64,000 nucleotides of DNA from Prevotella sp. (GTDB lineage: Bacteria; Bacteroidota; Bacteroidia; Bacteroidales; Bacteroidaceae). This document shows, piece after piece, positions 26,201 through 35,159 of this stretch; positions within the stretch are counted from its first letter, which is position 1, and every line of letters starts with the position of its first letter. Where the stretch lies: positions 1 through 64,000 of the forward strand of contig SUYH01000008.1 in the NCBI GenBank assembly GCA_015060535.1. Reading direction: 5' to 3'. The position numbers and the translations under genes were made by a program. The notes under the pieces were generated by a model. That model had not been told where the DNA came from, ran no database searches, and was given only the letters and a program-made list of their open reading frames with translations.

Positions 26201-28488
26201 ACCAATACACTATCAATGCCAAATATGATAGTATTACGGTAACAAAGCATGTGGATCAGTATGAGAATATGCTGAGAAAGTCGTATGAGAAGTATGCACT
26301 ATCAGAAGAGAAGTTTCAGCATTTCAATGAGACGATGATGAACTATTTCAACTGTCTCAATGGTAGTTGGATGCTCGATATTGTCAAAAAGAGTGAAGAT
26401 CAAATACGCGAGAAAATGAGCATTGTGGCTGCAAGCATTGCTATGTTGCGATTCATGCGACGTAACAAGAATGTCCATTGGATTCCTGTTTCGCTCGAAG
26501 AAATTCTGCGTGTAACAGGTTCTATTGGTTTACCTCAAGATTATATATTTACAAAGAAGACACTTGGAATTAAGGGTGCTTTATCTGATGATCTTCTGAT
26601 GATTGGTCTTGATGCTACAGATGAGAAAGACCTGAAACTTTATCTATATCCCGTAGAGGTAAAGTTCTCGAAGAATTGCTCAATGGCAGATAAGGCTGGA
26701 AAGCAGGTTAGTCAAACCTTTATCCAATTAAAGGCGCATTTGTTCGGTGACACTAACTTTACCAAGAACATTTACCGCACATTCTTTGCGTCTCAATTCC
26801 TGACTAATGCAGAGAAGCTGAATGCGAACAATCTGCTGTCTGACGAAGAGTACCAAGAAATTGAAAAGTTCCGATTTGAACTCTTAAATTTGAATTATAC
26901 ACTAAAGGAGAAACTGCCTGTTAAGGAAATGGGTTGTGCTGCTATAGTGTCATTCTATAGTCATGCATCCCATAGCCTTTCTACTTCTCTTGTGGATAAT
27001 GTTCCTGTATGTGAGGTTCATTTCTCTGAGCAGGAATGTTTCAAGTTTGTTGCAGAACCAGAGAATAATCACATGAAGTTCCTAGAAACGAATCTGATTA
27101 TGATTGATTCCGACACACTGAATGCTATTGACACCCCTATGGCTTATGCATCTGTTGAAGAAACGGATTCATCGATTGAACTAACGGAGATAGAAGATGA
27201 AGACGTAATCGAACGGGCAGCTAAGACGCCATTAGAACAAATAACTGTTACAGCAACGCCTCCACAAATTGCAGGTCAGAAAGGAGAGACAAAAGCAGAA
27301 GTTGTGAGCCAAGAAAAGACTAATAAAATTAGGATTTTGGTTGGACACACACAATCAGGCCATAGAGAGGTTGTATTTGAACCTAATAATACAAAGATGG
27401 TTTCTCATCCTAACATGGGCATTATCGGAACAATGGGTACTGGAAAGACACAGTTTGCTCGCTCGGTAATTGCCCAGTTTGCCAAGGAAGGTGTGAACAA
27501 TGTTGGTGGTAAGCCTGTGGGAATGCTCGTGTTTGATTATAAGGGCGACTATAAGGACAAGGAGTTTCTGGATGCAGTAGGTGGCACCTGCTACAAGTTC
27601 AACTACCCTTTCAATCCTTTGAAACTTGTGGTAAATGACGAAGTCGATGGGATGAATCTGCCTGCGATTACAGCAGACCGAATCAGCGATTCGTTTGCGA
27701 AGGCATACGGATTAGGTTTGAAGCAACAGAGCAATATCAAACAGGTAATCATTGAAACGTACGCAGACGTAGGAATAACAAAAGAAGCGGCAACGTGGAA
27801 AAAAACTGTCCCGACGATGGAACAGGTGATAGAGAAGTATTTCAGTACTTATGATGCAAATGACAAGGCATATGCATTGTTCGATAAACTGAGGGACTAT
27901 ACTATCTTCACGACAGACAACCACAATTGCGTGTCACTTTTTGAGTGGCTCGATAGTGTACGCGTCATAGATTTGACACTTTATCCGGATGACACCAAAA
28001 AGGTGATAGTATCGCTGATACTTGATCTTTTTTATGCAGAAATGAGACAGTTAGGTAGCAGTCAGCAAAAGGATGGATTCCGCGAACTACGAACAATGAT
28101 TATGGTGGATGAGGCTCATCAGTTCCTTAAGAAGGACTTTAACTCTTTCCGAAGCATCATCAGCGAAGGACGTATGTTTGGTGTGGGAATGATTTTATCT
28201 ACACAGAATGTGAGCGACTTTAGGACGCAAAAAGAAGATTATTCGCAATTCATTCTTAGCTGGGTTATCCATCATGTGAATTCTATTAGTCGTTCAGAGA
28301 TTGCGAGCATCTTTGGTGCCAGCGATTCTAACGGTGAGCGGTATATGGACTTCATAAATAGAGCTAAGCTCTTTGAAAGTGTCTGTAAGATTGGCTCAAG
28401 AGTAGAGGGAATTCGTGATTTACCCTTCTTTGAGTTGGTGAAGCAGGATGAAAGATTTAAACCAAAAGAACTGTCATTGTTTGACTGA
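23272..28488 (+). CDS. dptH: DNA phosphorothioation-dependent restriction protein DptH (HerA/FtsK-like ATPase)
   Basis: About 1738 aa from the ATG at 23272; a GTG at 23251 is also in frame. The long N-terminal region (about 1350 residues) has no motif I can name. The C-terminus is a HerA/FtsK-like ATPase: Walker A MGIIGTMGTGKTQFARS near residue 1390 and Walker B TMIMVDEAHQF near 1610, followed by LSTQNVSDF. DptH is the motor and probable DNA-processing member of the DptFGH complex. A variable linker (about 1300-1350) separates the halves. A shorter spacer of 71 bp leads to the PIN-like gene. Confidence 0.88.
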   Translation: MLQSFYNYIVNELLIGYFKKHPLQKGSRYFMIVENKKHRNGLMQALNSACDNITISGIYQSNDSSVVEEAYETHEIKLSTDSPSIIIGYDKTSTEDYLTTIRNSVGVSGGKYENYGVIYVLSDSILSSIITACQDLQAIGGPLHSSYIIRDIHEKAEDVISKDLERKYLDKYLNKISEYIADGTCNLFDFSHALNVLSDQTLKGHYNELDFFNDKAVYDSTFKPSDTEIENRVEKNHEIYRKVSDIMNEDDDTDKFKLLQKFVDEKLSKKIVSSPDSWKNIDFQEFLDSIERKAATANLELLGVELPSEGLLTSIVAFTKGNKKRKSTTYVVICDQTDSVGQQVKITFNKEIKKVTSEVCQTQGQILKVTVGETLIKQSIGLNDNHHDFFMMKLPCNRSFFKDVEECFSINKKGEIVIVVPDEVDVLTFGNGNNLLSIPLDNKVVWTNNAKLEIPVVADDENDQIDFFVDFDGKEVKFILKLNIAKPVPPARPGTIEEGTYEGGEVIVDGTPQPVYSYWKKYLDWELAFIKNGCSFINYTFNGLTGKYEPEYVVLELPITVQNTLSQIFAYFNKHNTIPSLCKMNDELRVLYENYWKAIVTSINSIPNSRCLLKEEYYLTKLGIVSSWERLYLSPFHPLLVAYTLEYDKQYDDKEESSFAKKLLSPFYLIPYIYFNDSPKRPYTDKEIGEIHNWLSYECIGSKPQERTNDITTKMVWTKMEAFIKHFKYLFQDKDCPIIISTIGIADDTNVIKGVVEFIRKQYSDGVQKIELHEYVDNLMEETFFEKLNRLDSIDAITRELESINLKLESKGEYTSQEIIHQLFTRVSFYKHTLDPINGQIGYSHIAFYQMDTGTEFIRQVTSELRTELSFNGLISIPSTYNKMGAYIIGYGTSGVKEQPGYLYPMTTALNTLYANEEHEGSSVYSNNTCVAKRYKFSKSDLLQSIYENANWVTFINPEVDINFFYKQNLYVVHYTDQYTINAKYDSITVTKHVDQYENMLRKSYEKYALSEEKFQHFNETMMNYFNCLNGSWMLDIVKKSEDQIREKMSIVAASIAMLRFMRRNKNVHWIPVSLEEILRVTGSIGLPQDYIFTKKTLGIKGALSDDLLMIGLDATDEKDLKLYLYPVEVKFSKNCSMADKAGKQVSQTFIQLKAHLFGDTNFTKNIYRTFFASQFLTNAEKLNANNLLSDEEYQEIEKFRFELLNLNYTLKEKLPVKEMGCAAIVSFYSHASHSLSTSLVDNVPVCEVHFSEQECFKFVAEPENNHMKFLETNLIMIDSDTLNAIDTPMAYASVEETDSSIELTEIEDEDVIERAAKTPLEQITVTATPPQIAGQKGETKAEVVSQEKTNKIRILVGHTQSGHREVVFEPNNTKMVSHPNMGIIGTMGTGKTQFARSVIAQFAKEGVNNVGGKPVGMLVFDYKGDYKDKEFLDAVGGTCYKFNYPFNPLKLVVNDEVDGMNLPAITADRISDSFAKAYGLGLKQQSNIKQVIIETYADVGITKEAATWKKTVPTMEQVIEKYFSTYDANDKAYALFDKLRDYTIFTTDNHNCVSLFEWLDSVRVIDLTLYPDDTKKVIVSLILDLFYAEMRQLGSSQQKDGFRELRTMIMVDEAHQFLKKDFNSFRSIISEGRMFGVGMILSTQNVSDFRTQKEDYSQFILSWVIHHVNSISRSEIASIFGASDSNGERYMDFINRAKLFESVCKIGSRVEGIRDLPFFELVKQDERFKPKELSLFD

Positions 28489-28559
28489 TTAAAGGAACAC
28501 CATAATAATGTCTGATTGAAGGAAAAAAAGATAATGAATTCCCAATAGCAAATTAAGTC

Positions 28560-29765
28560 ATGCTAAAGATATATTTAGATTGGAATTGTATCAATAACAT
28601 ACAGACAAGACACCTGGAACTGTATGAACTGATTAAGGAATATGGACATTTGTTCATCTTCCCGTATTCCAATGCACATATTCGTGACCTTATGGTTAGT
28701 AAGGATGAGAACAATCCATTTTACCAAAGAGATATAGCTACACTTAACGAAATATGCGGAAAACATTTACTCCAATTTGAAGATGAAAACAATTTGACCA
28801 ATCCTCTTTTCTGCTTGCCTAAAGATTATATTAATTTAATTGGCACTCCTTTAGAAATCATTCAGAAGACAGACTGGTTCCCACAGCAAATCTTTCAACA
28901 GTTTAAAGAAAATGTCAGGAAGAGCTTTCCCGATAGTGTTCAAAAGAGAATACAGGGGGCTAATCCGGAAGAGGTGTTTGAGATAATCAACAAAGGTCTG
29001 AAATCCATTAATTCCCAGTTCACGATAGAGGAATTATCCCTCTCACAAGTCAATAGCATTCGTAATATGATGAATGAGGAGGCAAGATTCAAGTCTTTGT
29101 GTCTGGCACTTGATATGTGTGGATTCCGACCAGAAGATAAGGATAAATCGTTTACTAATATTGATGCTGACGCTAGCCACATCTTCTATGCGTCAAAATG
29201 TGACATATTAGTTTCCGGTGACAGAAAAATGAGAGGAAAGGCAGAAGCAATGTTTTCAAAATACAACGTTGTTACAAAAGTTTTCACACCAAAACAATTC
29301 GAAGACCTTATACTTGAAGAAGTAAATAAGGAATATAGCTTACAGAACCTGTTGTCAAGCATTAGACAATATGGACATCCACGGGAAGAAGAGGATGGAG
29401 CTCACTACAAATTGATGGAATCCCCCGTATTCGGACTGTTCAATGCTTGTTTCTTGGTTGATGAACACTTTGGATGTAGCGGCGAGCCTAAATCAGCACT
29501 GTTTGTCTATTGCTTTAATAACACACCCTTCCTGTATTATACGGAGCTAACGAGGTTCTTTGATTTGATTAAAAGTTTCTTGCCAGAAAAAATGAAGAAT
29601 GTGTTCCAAAAAGTATACATTGATGAGATATGCAGTCGAGATAAGAGAAGGGCAATGGATGCAAGATTCTATTTTGAATGCCCTGATTTAAACTTGTCAT
29701 TCGCATTTTATGGTGACCCCATCTCACCTGTGCCATGTCCCATGATGCAGGTGAGGTTTGCTTAG
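28560..29765 (+). CDS. PIN-like nuclease-domain protein at end of dpt cluster
   Basis: 401 aa. The first strand is KIYLDWNCINNIQ, with an early acidic residue as in PIN domains. A later block near residues 198-225 (NIDADASHIFYASKCDILVS, then GDRKMRGKAEAMFSKY) carries the D-x-x-H and S-G-D pattern of PIN-like proteins. PIN domains cut single-stranded RNA. An insertion between the two halves is longer than in small VapC toxins, and a C-terminal domain of about 150 residues is unassigned. The gene follows dptH by 71 bp on the same strand, so it may be a nuclease effector or a separate cargo gene. No antitoxin is adjacent. Confidence 0.7.
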   Translation: MLKIYLDWNCINNIQTRHLELYELIKEYGHLFIFPYSNAHIRDLMVSKDENNPFYQRDIATLNEICGKHLLQFEDENNLTNPLFCLPKDYINLIGTPLEIIQKTDWFPQQIFQQFKENVRKSFPDSVQKRIQGANPEEVFEIINKGLKSINSQFTIEELSLSQVNSIRNMMNEEARFKSLCLALDMCGFRPEDKDKSFTNIDADASHIFYASKCDILVSGDRKMRGKAEAMFSKYNVVTKVFTPKQFEDLILEEVNKEYSLQNLLSSIRQYGHPREEEDGAHYKLMESPVFGLFNACFLVDEHFGCSGEPKSALFVYCFNNTPFLYYTELTRFFDLIKSFLPEKMKNVFQKVYIDEICSRDKRRAMDARFYFECPDLNLSFAFYGDPISPVPCPMMQVRFA

Positions 29766-29826
29766 TGATAATGTAGAACAAAAGAACAGAAATCGATAAC
29801 GTTATAAGAATAAAGTAAGACGAGAT

Positions 29827-30299
29827 ATGAGCGAAAAGCAGAAATATATTGACTTTGAGGCTTACGAACGTGTGGCTGAGCCACATAAACGTGAGCGGGT
29901 TTCGGCTTGGCGTACTGCAATAGGACTTCAAGACGTAGATGGGCTTCGTGTGTCTGACTATCTGAAGAACGATATATGCTGATTGGGTATAAGGATGACG
30001 AGAACGACACCCATACAAGTACCCGTACAAGTACCCATACAAGTTCAATCGACATACAACCTTCTTCGGAGAATGTAACGCGTTTGGTATTGGCAATCGG
30101 TAAAGAAGAAATGAGTGTGAAGAATATGATGGAAGCTGTAGGTTTGAAGAACCGTCCGAACTTTATGGATTATTCTCTCACACCAGCAATAAGAGAAGGA
30201 TTTGTGTGTATGAAGTATCCTGCCAATCCCCATCATCCCCGTCAACGTTATTTGCTGACGGTAAAAGGATTGATGTTGTTGGACGGAAATAATAGTTAA
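29827..30299 (+). pseudogene. decayed Fic-family gene: N-terminal stub and C-terminal winged helix
   Basis: The first 51 codons (29827-29982; VSAWRTAIGLQDVDGLRVSD) match the N-terminus typical of Fic proteins with an antitoxin-like leader. They run into a stop. A second frame at 29976-30299 holds the C-terminal winged-helix part (SVKNMMEAVGLKNRPNFMDY, then HHPRQRYLLTVKGLMLL) seen at the end of such Fic proteins. The catalytic HxFx(D/E)GNGR core is absent, so roughly 200 codons have been deleted with a frame change. The remaining C-terminal frame could still encode a small DNA-binding protein of about 107 aa. Confidence in the Fic origin is moderate to good. Confidence 0.7.
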
Positions 30300-30319
30300 G
30301 TACTCAATAAGCCAAAAGC

Positions 30320-30364
30320 ATTTGTCCGACACTATCCAAATAATTTTGTAAGCTTCGGACAAAT
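30320..30364. repeat. inverted repeat ATTTGTCCGA ... TCGGACAAAT at right island edge
   Basis: Two perfect 10-bp arms (30320-30329 and 30355-30364) enclose 25 bp. The arm shares TTCGGACAAA with the abiEi operator repeats at 16684-16694. No gene is seen between 30300 and 30465. Confidence 0.65.
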
Positions 30365-30465
30365 GGTCTGGTGAGGTGATGATGTAGTAAGTTGGAAGAG
30401 TATAAGAAGATTATAGGTGATATTTATTAATGAGTATTTCCCTGAAGATGATTGACAAATAAGAC

Positions 30466-30494
30466 AAAGAGGATGTGTTTGACACATCCTCTTT
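30466..30494. terminator. bidirectional terminator downstream of dnaK
   Basis: AAAGAGGATGTGT and ACACATCCTCTTT pair around a 3-base loop (TTG), with T-rich or A-rich flanks on both sides. It ends dnaK transcription (minus strand) and can end rightward transcription from the island. Confidence 0.9.
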
Positions 30495-30529
30495 TGTTTT
30501 CGGCAACTATTATTGTTGCTTATCGAATC

Positions 30530-30544
30530 TTACTTCACCTCCTC
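30530..30544 (-). repeat. dnaK 3'-end 15-mer (possible island boundary, right)
   Basis: GAGGAGGTGAAGTAA on the minus strand, the last four sense codons plus the stop of dnaK, is repeated exactly at 16479-16493. The 14 kb between the copies holds the AbiE/dpt/PIN/Fic genes. Confidence 0.5.
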
Positions 30545-32443
30545 GAAGTCGGCATCCTGGATATTCTCATCCTTTGGAGCCTCCTGCTGAGTCTGCTGCT
30601 GACCATTGAAGGGATTCTCCTGTCCGGCCTGAGCACCTTGGGCTCCTTGATACATCTGCTGTGAAGCAGTCTGCCAAGCCTGGTTGAGGTTGTTCATGGC
30701 AGTGTCGATGGCAGCAATATCGCCTGACTTGTGGGCATCCTTCAGCTGCTGCAGAGCCTGCTCGATGGCGGGCTTGTGCTGTGCGGGCAGCTTGTCACCC
30801 AGTTCCTGGAGCTGGTTTTCGGTCTGGAAAATCATCGAGTCAGCCTGGTTCATCTTGTCGACGCGCTCGCGCTCCTTCTTGTCGTTCTCAGCATTCTGTT
30901 CAGCCTCGGCCTTCATGCGGTTGATCTCGTCCTGTGACAGACCGCTGGATGCCTCGATACGGATGGCCTGCTCCTTGCCGGTAGCCTTATCCTTGGCAGA
31001 TACCTTCAGAATACCGTTGGCATCGATGTCGAAGGTTACCTCGATCTGAGGAATACCACGACGGGCGGGAGCAATACCAGTCAGATTGAACTGACCGATA
31101 GACTTGTTCTGTGAAGCCATTGGGCGCTCGCCCTGCAGTACGTGGATGGTTACCTCCGTCTGGTTATCGGCAGCTGTTGAGAACACCTCGCTCTTCTTGC
31201 AAGGAATGGTCGTGTTGGCCTCGATGAGTTTGGTCATCACGCCACCCATGGTCTCGATACCCAGTGTCAGCGGAGTAACGTCGAGCAGTACGATGTCGCC
31301 TACGCCACCTTCCTTGTTCAGGATAGCACCCTGGATAGCAGCACCTACGGCTACTACTTCGTCGGGGTTCACACCCTTTGAAGGCTCCTTGCCGAAGTAG
31401 TTCTTCACCAGTGTCTGCACGGCAGGGATACGGCTTGAACCACCTACGAGGATGACCTCGTCGATATCAGCAGTGCTTAGCTTGGCATCAGCGATGGCTT
31501 TCTGACAGGGAGCCAGACAAGCCTGGATGAGTCCGTGAGCCAACTGCTCGAACTTAGCACGAGTCAGGGTCTTCACCAAGTGCTTGGGAACACCACCTAC
31601 GGGCATGATGTAAGGCAGATTAATCTCCGTAGAGGTAGAGCTTGACAGCTCAATCTTTGCCTTCTCAGCAGCCTCCTTCAGGCGCTGCATAGCCATGGGG
31701 TCGCCCTTCAGGTCGGCACCCTCGTCGTTCTTGAACTCCTGTACCAGCCAGTCGATGATTACCTGGTCGAAGTCGTCACCACCGAGGTGGGTATCACCAT
31801 TGGTAGAGAGCACCTCGAAGACGCCACCACCAAACTCGAGGATAGAGATATCGAACGTACCACCACCGAGGTCGAATACGGCAATCTTCATATCCTTGTT
31901 AGCCTTGTCGACACCGTAGGCCAGAGCAGCTGCTGTAGGCTCGTTGACGATACGCTTTACATCCAGACCTGCAATCTGACCAGCCTCCTTGGTAGCTTGA
32001 CGCTGAGAGTCAGAGAAATAGGCAGGAACGGTGATGACAGCCTCTGTCACCTCCTGTCCGAGATAGTCCTCGGCAGTCTTCTTCATCTTCTGCAGCACCA
32101 TAGCCGAAATCTCCTGCGGAGTGTACTTGCGGCCATTGATGTCAACACGGGGATAGCCTCCCTCGTTGACTACAGAATAGGGAACGCGTGAAATCTCCTT
32201 CTCCGTCTGCTGCCAGTTCTCACCCATGAAACGCTTGATAGAATAAACCGTGTTCTTGGGGTTCGTGATAGCCTGACGCTTAGCAGGATCACCCACTTTG
32301 CGCTCGCCGTTCTCCACAAAACCAATAACTGAAGGTGTTGTACGCTTACCCTCACTGTTGGCGATTACTACGGGCTCGTTACCCTCGAATACGGCAACGC
32401 AGCTGTTTGTAGTACCTAAGTCAATACCAATAATCTTTCCCAT
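30530..32443 (-). CDS. dnaK: chaperone protein DnaK (Hsp70)
   Basis: 637 aa, the normal length. It has the Hsp70 signature [16 protein letters not shown] at the N-terminus, then [16 protein letters not shown] and [14 protein letters not shown], a substrate-binding beta-domain ([17 protein letters not shown]) and a Gln-rich lid tail. DnaK is the ATP-dependent cytoplasmic folding chaperone, working with DnaJ and GrpE, which are not encoded nearby. It is monocistronic, divergent from the secreted SmpA-like gene, and ends in a strong hairpin. The last 15 bases of the coding sequence recur at 16479-16493. Confidence 0.98.
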   Translation of the reverse strand: MGKIIGIDLGTTNSCVAVFEGNEPVVIANSEGKRTTPSVIGFVENGERKVGDPAKRQAITNPKNTVYSIKRFMGENWQQTEKEISRVPYSVVNEGGYPRVDINGRKYTPQEISAMVLQKMKKTAEDYLGQEVTEAVITVPAYFSDSQRQATKEAGQIAGLDVKRIVNEPTAAALAYGVDKANKDMKIAVFDLGGGTFDISILEFGGGVFEVLSTNGDTHLGGDDFDQVIIDWLVQEFKNDEGADLKGDPMAMQRLKEAAEKAKIELSSSTSTEINLPYIMPVGGVPKHLVKTLTRAKFEQLAHGLIQACLAPCQKAIADAKLSTADIDEVILVGGSSRIPAVQTLVKNYFGKEPSKGVNPDEVVAVGAAIQGAILNKEGGVGDIVLLDVTPLTLGIETMGGVMTKLIEANTTIPCKKSEVFSTAADNQTEVTIHVLQGERPMASQNKSIGQFNLTGIAPARRGIPQIEVTFDIDANGILKVSAKDKATGKEQAIRIEASSGLSQDEINRMKAEAEQNAENDKKERERVDKMNQADSMIFQTENQLQELGDKLPAQHKPAIEQALQQLKDAHKSGDIAAIDTAMNNLNQAWQTASQQMYQGAQGAQAGQENPFNGQQQTQQEAPKDENIQDADFEEVK

Positions 32444-32568
32444 AATTTTATCTTTTTTTATTTGTTAATATGCATTTTTTATCGACTGATTAACAGCAAA
32501 GCATGTGCCAAAATCATTTTTTTTTAATATTAAGGTGACAATTTGGCATAAGTATCAAATATTTTTTT

Positions 32569-32576
32569 TATCTTTG
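32569..32576 (+). promoter_or_regulatory. -7 promoter element (TATCTTTG) of the SmpA-like gene
   Basis: TATCTTTG followed by CAGC is a textbook Bacteroidetes -7 element, 36 bases before the ATG at 32613. A TTTG at 32542-32545 may be the -33 element with a slightly long spacer. Confidence 0.7.
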
Positions 32577-32612
32577 CAGCGCATTATTGATCAATAATAA
32601 AACATCATTATC

Positions 32613-34037
32613 ATGAAACGAGTGATTTTAATGGCAGGACTTGCCTTCTCGCTGCTGGCTGCTACGGCTCAGGAAAATCCCTATATCGTCAAGACCAAGG
32701 GCGTGAAGAAAACAGTGGTGAAGGATTGTGAGTTCAACGCTGTTGAGGAGGACGAAGGTCCTGAGGCTACTGACTTTATGGGTAAGAACTTCCGCTTTTA
32801 CAGTATGTGCGACTGGAAGGAAGGTATGCGCTTTATGGTGATTCCTGAAAAGTACGACTTGCTGGTCAATACTTTCCGTGATGGTACGACCAACAAGGAG
32901 GTTAGTAGTGGAAAGTTGCGCCATAAGATTATGGTATACAAGGGACACGAGGATATGCCCAACGGCAGGGTACATGTAAATTTTACTTGTGAGGATAATG
33001 GTAAGAACTACTATTATGAATTGCCTAATGGTACCTTCGACGACTATTGCTTTGGCAAGTTGGGCGTACCTACTCTGGCTTATCTGGGTGATGTTGACAA
33101 AGCTCGCGAGTTGCTGCTTGGTAAGACACTGCTGACTCGTACTCAGTTCTTCCGTGTGGATACTGAGTATGATGGTGATGGCTATCGTGAGGTGACAGTC
33201 GATAAGAATAAGGTCGTTGAAGTGAAGGCCATTGGTGTGGGCACCCGTTCGTTCCCTGTGAAGATTATAGTTGAGGACGAGAACGGCGAGCAGTTCTTTC
33301 AGAATGTTGCCATGAGTAAGACGAACAGCGGAATGCGCGATGACGAGTTCATCGTGGACAATGAGAAGTTCCTGTTTCAGGGCTCTTTCGAGTTCACAGA
33401 TGACAATATGGCAGTATCTAATGACATCAAAGATTACCTGAATTCTACTGTTTATACGAAGGTGGCTACCAGCATGAGTAGTAAGGGTGCCGGTAAGGTG
33501 CGTGACATTCAGGTACCACGCTTTACGGGCTTCGTCATCGACGAGATTAATCCAGTAAAGAATACTCGCTATTACACATTGACACTCCGTGAGACGGAGA
33601 GTCGCCGTATCTATTATAAGGATGTCACCTTCACAAAGGAAGACGAGCAAGGTGGGCTAATCGCCGATAATAGCGATGACTTCTTCGGATATGTGTTTGG
33701 AATGGGTGAGGGTGCTGCCCGTAGTACCAGCAAGGAGACGCGTGCTGCTATTCGTGAAGGTCGTGTCATTCCAGGCATGTCGAAGGACGAGGTACAGTTG
33801 GCTGTGGGTGAGCCTGCCAGCAAGATTGTTGATAGCGAAGGTCTTGATATGTGGCTCTATGCCCGTTCGAATGGTGTCATCCTCGATGTGAAGTTCGATG
33901 CGAAGGGTAAGGTGAAGTCTGCCAAGGCTCGTGCTGGCAACAAGCAGGCTACGTCAAGCAAGAAAAAGAACTCACGTCGGAATGTGGGTGGCATACAAGG
34001 GGGAACGATGGAGACGGGTACCCCGATAGGAGAATAA
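32613..34037 (+). CDS. exported protein with C-terminal SmpA/OmlA (BamE)-like domain
   Basis: 474 aa. The N-terminal signal peptide (MKRVILMAGLAFSLLAATAQ) has a signal-peptidase-I-type end, so the protein is predicted to be periplasmic or surface-exposed. The middle 300 residues are beta-rich and unassigned. Residues about 380-450 (VIPGMSKDEVQLAVGEPASK, then MWLYARSNGVILDVKFDAKG) match the SmpA/OmlA fold, which mediates outer-membrane or cell-wall interactions. A basic Lys/Arg/Ser tail follows. It stands alone between dnaK and a strong bidirectional terminator shared with recA. The exact role is unknown. Confidence 0.8.
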   Translation: MKRVILMAGLAFSLLAATAQENPYIVKTKGVKKTVVKDCEFNAVEEDEGPEATDFMGKNFRFYSMCDWKEGMRFMVIPEKYDLLVNTFRDGTTNKEVSSGKLRHKIMVYKGHEDMPNGRVHVNFTCEDNGKNYYYELPNGTFDDYCFGKLGVPTLAYLGDVDKARELLLGKTLLTRTQFFRVDTEYDGDGYREVTVDKNKVVEVKAIGVGTRSFPVKIIVEDENGEQFFQNVAMSKTNSGMRDDEFIVDNEKFLFQGSFEFTDDNMAVSNDIKDYLNSTVYTKVATSMSSKGAGKVRDIQVPRFTGFVIDEINPVKNTRYYTLTLRETESRRIYYKDVTFTKEDEQGGLIADNSDDFFGYVFGMGEGAARSTSKETRAAIREGRVIPGMSKDEVQLAVGEPASKIVDSEGLDMWLYARSNGVILDVKFDAKGKVKSAKARAGNKQATSSKKKNSRRNVGGIQGGTMETGTPIGE

Positions 34038-34047
34038 AAAAATGAAA

Positions 34048-34097
34048 TAAGAAAATTAGCAGCGCATCCAAATGTGGGTGCGCTGCTAATTTTCTTA
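34048..34097. terminator. bidirectional terminator between SmpA-like gene and recA
   Basis: A 22-bp stem, TAAGAAAATTAGCAGCGC... pairing with ...GCGCTGCTAATTTTCTTA, has a short loop around 34072 and one G-T wobble. It abuts the recA stop codon and serves convergent transcripts. Confidence 0.92.
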
Positions 34098-35126
34098 TTA
34101 CTGATTGGTAAGGGCCTGCATGATTTTGGCCTCTATCTCCTCACAGAGTTCTGGGTTGTCAGCCAGCAACTGCTTGACGGCATCACGCCCCTGACCAAGT
34201 TTGGTGTCTCCGTAAGAGAACCATGAACCACTCTTCTTGATGATTTCGTGCTCAACACCAAGATCGGCAATTTCGCCAGTCTTCGAGATACCCTCGCCAA
34301 AGGTGATTTCAAATTCTGCCTTGCGGAAGGGGGGAGCCACCTTGTTCTTGACTACCTTTACGCGTACCTGATTACCAATGATGTTATCGCCATCCTTGAT
34401 GGCAGCGGCTTTACGGATATCCAAACGAACGGAGGCATAGAACTTCAAGGCATTACCACCTGTTGTGGTCTCTGGATTGCCAAACATCACGCCAATCTTC
34501 TCGCGTAGCTGGTTGATGAATATGCAGGTGGTATTGGTCTTGGCGATGGTACCTGTCAGCTTGCGCAGTGCCTGCGACATCAGGCGGGCATGCAGTCCAA
34601 CGGCAGAATCGCCCATGTCGCCTTCAATCTCCTTCTTAGGTGTCAGGGCTGCCACTGAGTCGACAACCAAGATGTCCACAGCACTTGAGCGAATCAGCGA
34701 GTCGGCAATCTCCAGAGCCTGTTCACCATTGTCAGGTTGTGAGATGTAGAGGTTGTCTATATCTACACCCAATTTCTCAGCATAGAAGCGGTCGAAGGCA
34801 TGCTCAGCATCGATGAATGCTGCTATACCGCCTGCCTTCTGGCATTCAGCGATAGCGTGAATAGCCAGTGTGGTCTTACCTGACGACTCAGGACCGTATA
34901 TCTCGATGATGCGTCCCTTGGGATAACCGCCAACACCCAATGCTGCATTGAGGCCAATAGAACCCGTAGGGATTACCTCTACATTATCAATCTTCTCTTC
35001 GCCCAGTTTCATGATGCTACCCTTGCCGAAGTCCTTTTCAATCTTCGACAGCGCAGCCTGCAGGGCTTTCATCTTTTGTTGTTGAGGAGTCAACTCCTCT
35101 TTCTCTTCTTTTTCTTTCTTTGCCAT
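34098..35126 (-). CDS. recA: recombinase RecA
   Basis: 342 aa, the usual length. It has Walker [21 protein letters not shown], Walker [14 protein letters not shown], the L1/L2 regions and [20 protein letters not shown]. RecA forms the nucleoprotein filament for homologous recombination and SOS signalling. It is the last gene of a minus-strand run (conserved protein, carboxynorspermidine synthase, GH31, recA) with gaps of 23-33 bp, so it may be partly cotranscribed with metabolic genes. No LexA-type SOS box is evident in the 33-bp gap in front of it. Confidence 0.98.
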   Translation of the reverse strand: MAKKEKEEKEELTPQQQKMKALQAALSKIEKDFGKGSIMKLGEEKIDNVEVIPTGSIGLNAALGVGGYPKGRIIEIYGPESSGKTTLAIHAIAECQKAGGIAAFIDAEHAFDRFYAEKLGVDIDNLYISQPDNGEQALEIADSLIRSSAVDILVVDSVAALTPKKEIEGDMGDSAVGLHARLMSQALRKLTGTIAKTNTTCIFINQLREKIGVMFGNPETTTGGNALKFYASVRLDIRKAAAIKDGDNIIGNQVRVKVVKNKVAPPFRKAEFEITFGEGISKTGEIADLGVEHEIIKKSGSWFSYGDTKLGQGRDAVKQLLADNPELCEEIEAKIMQALTNQ

Positions 35127-35159
35127 AATATTTTTTATTTAATGAATGATTTCATGTTC

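Noticed and set aside
32628..33650. 340-codon open frame antisense to the SmpA-like secreted protein gene
   Set aside because: The plus-strand gene has promoter, signal peptide and domain; the antisense frame has none.
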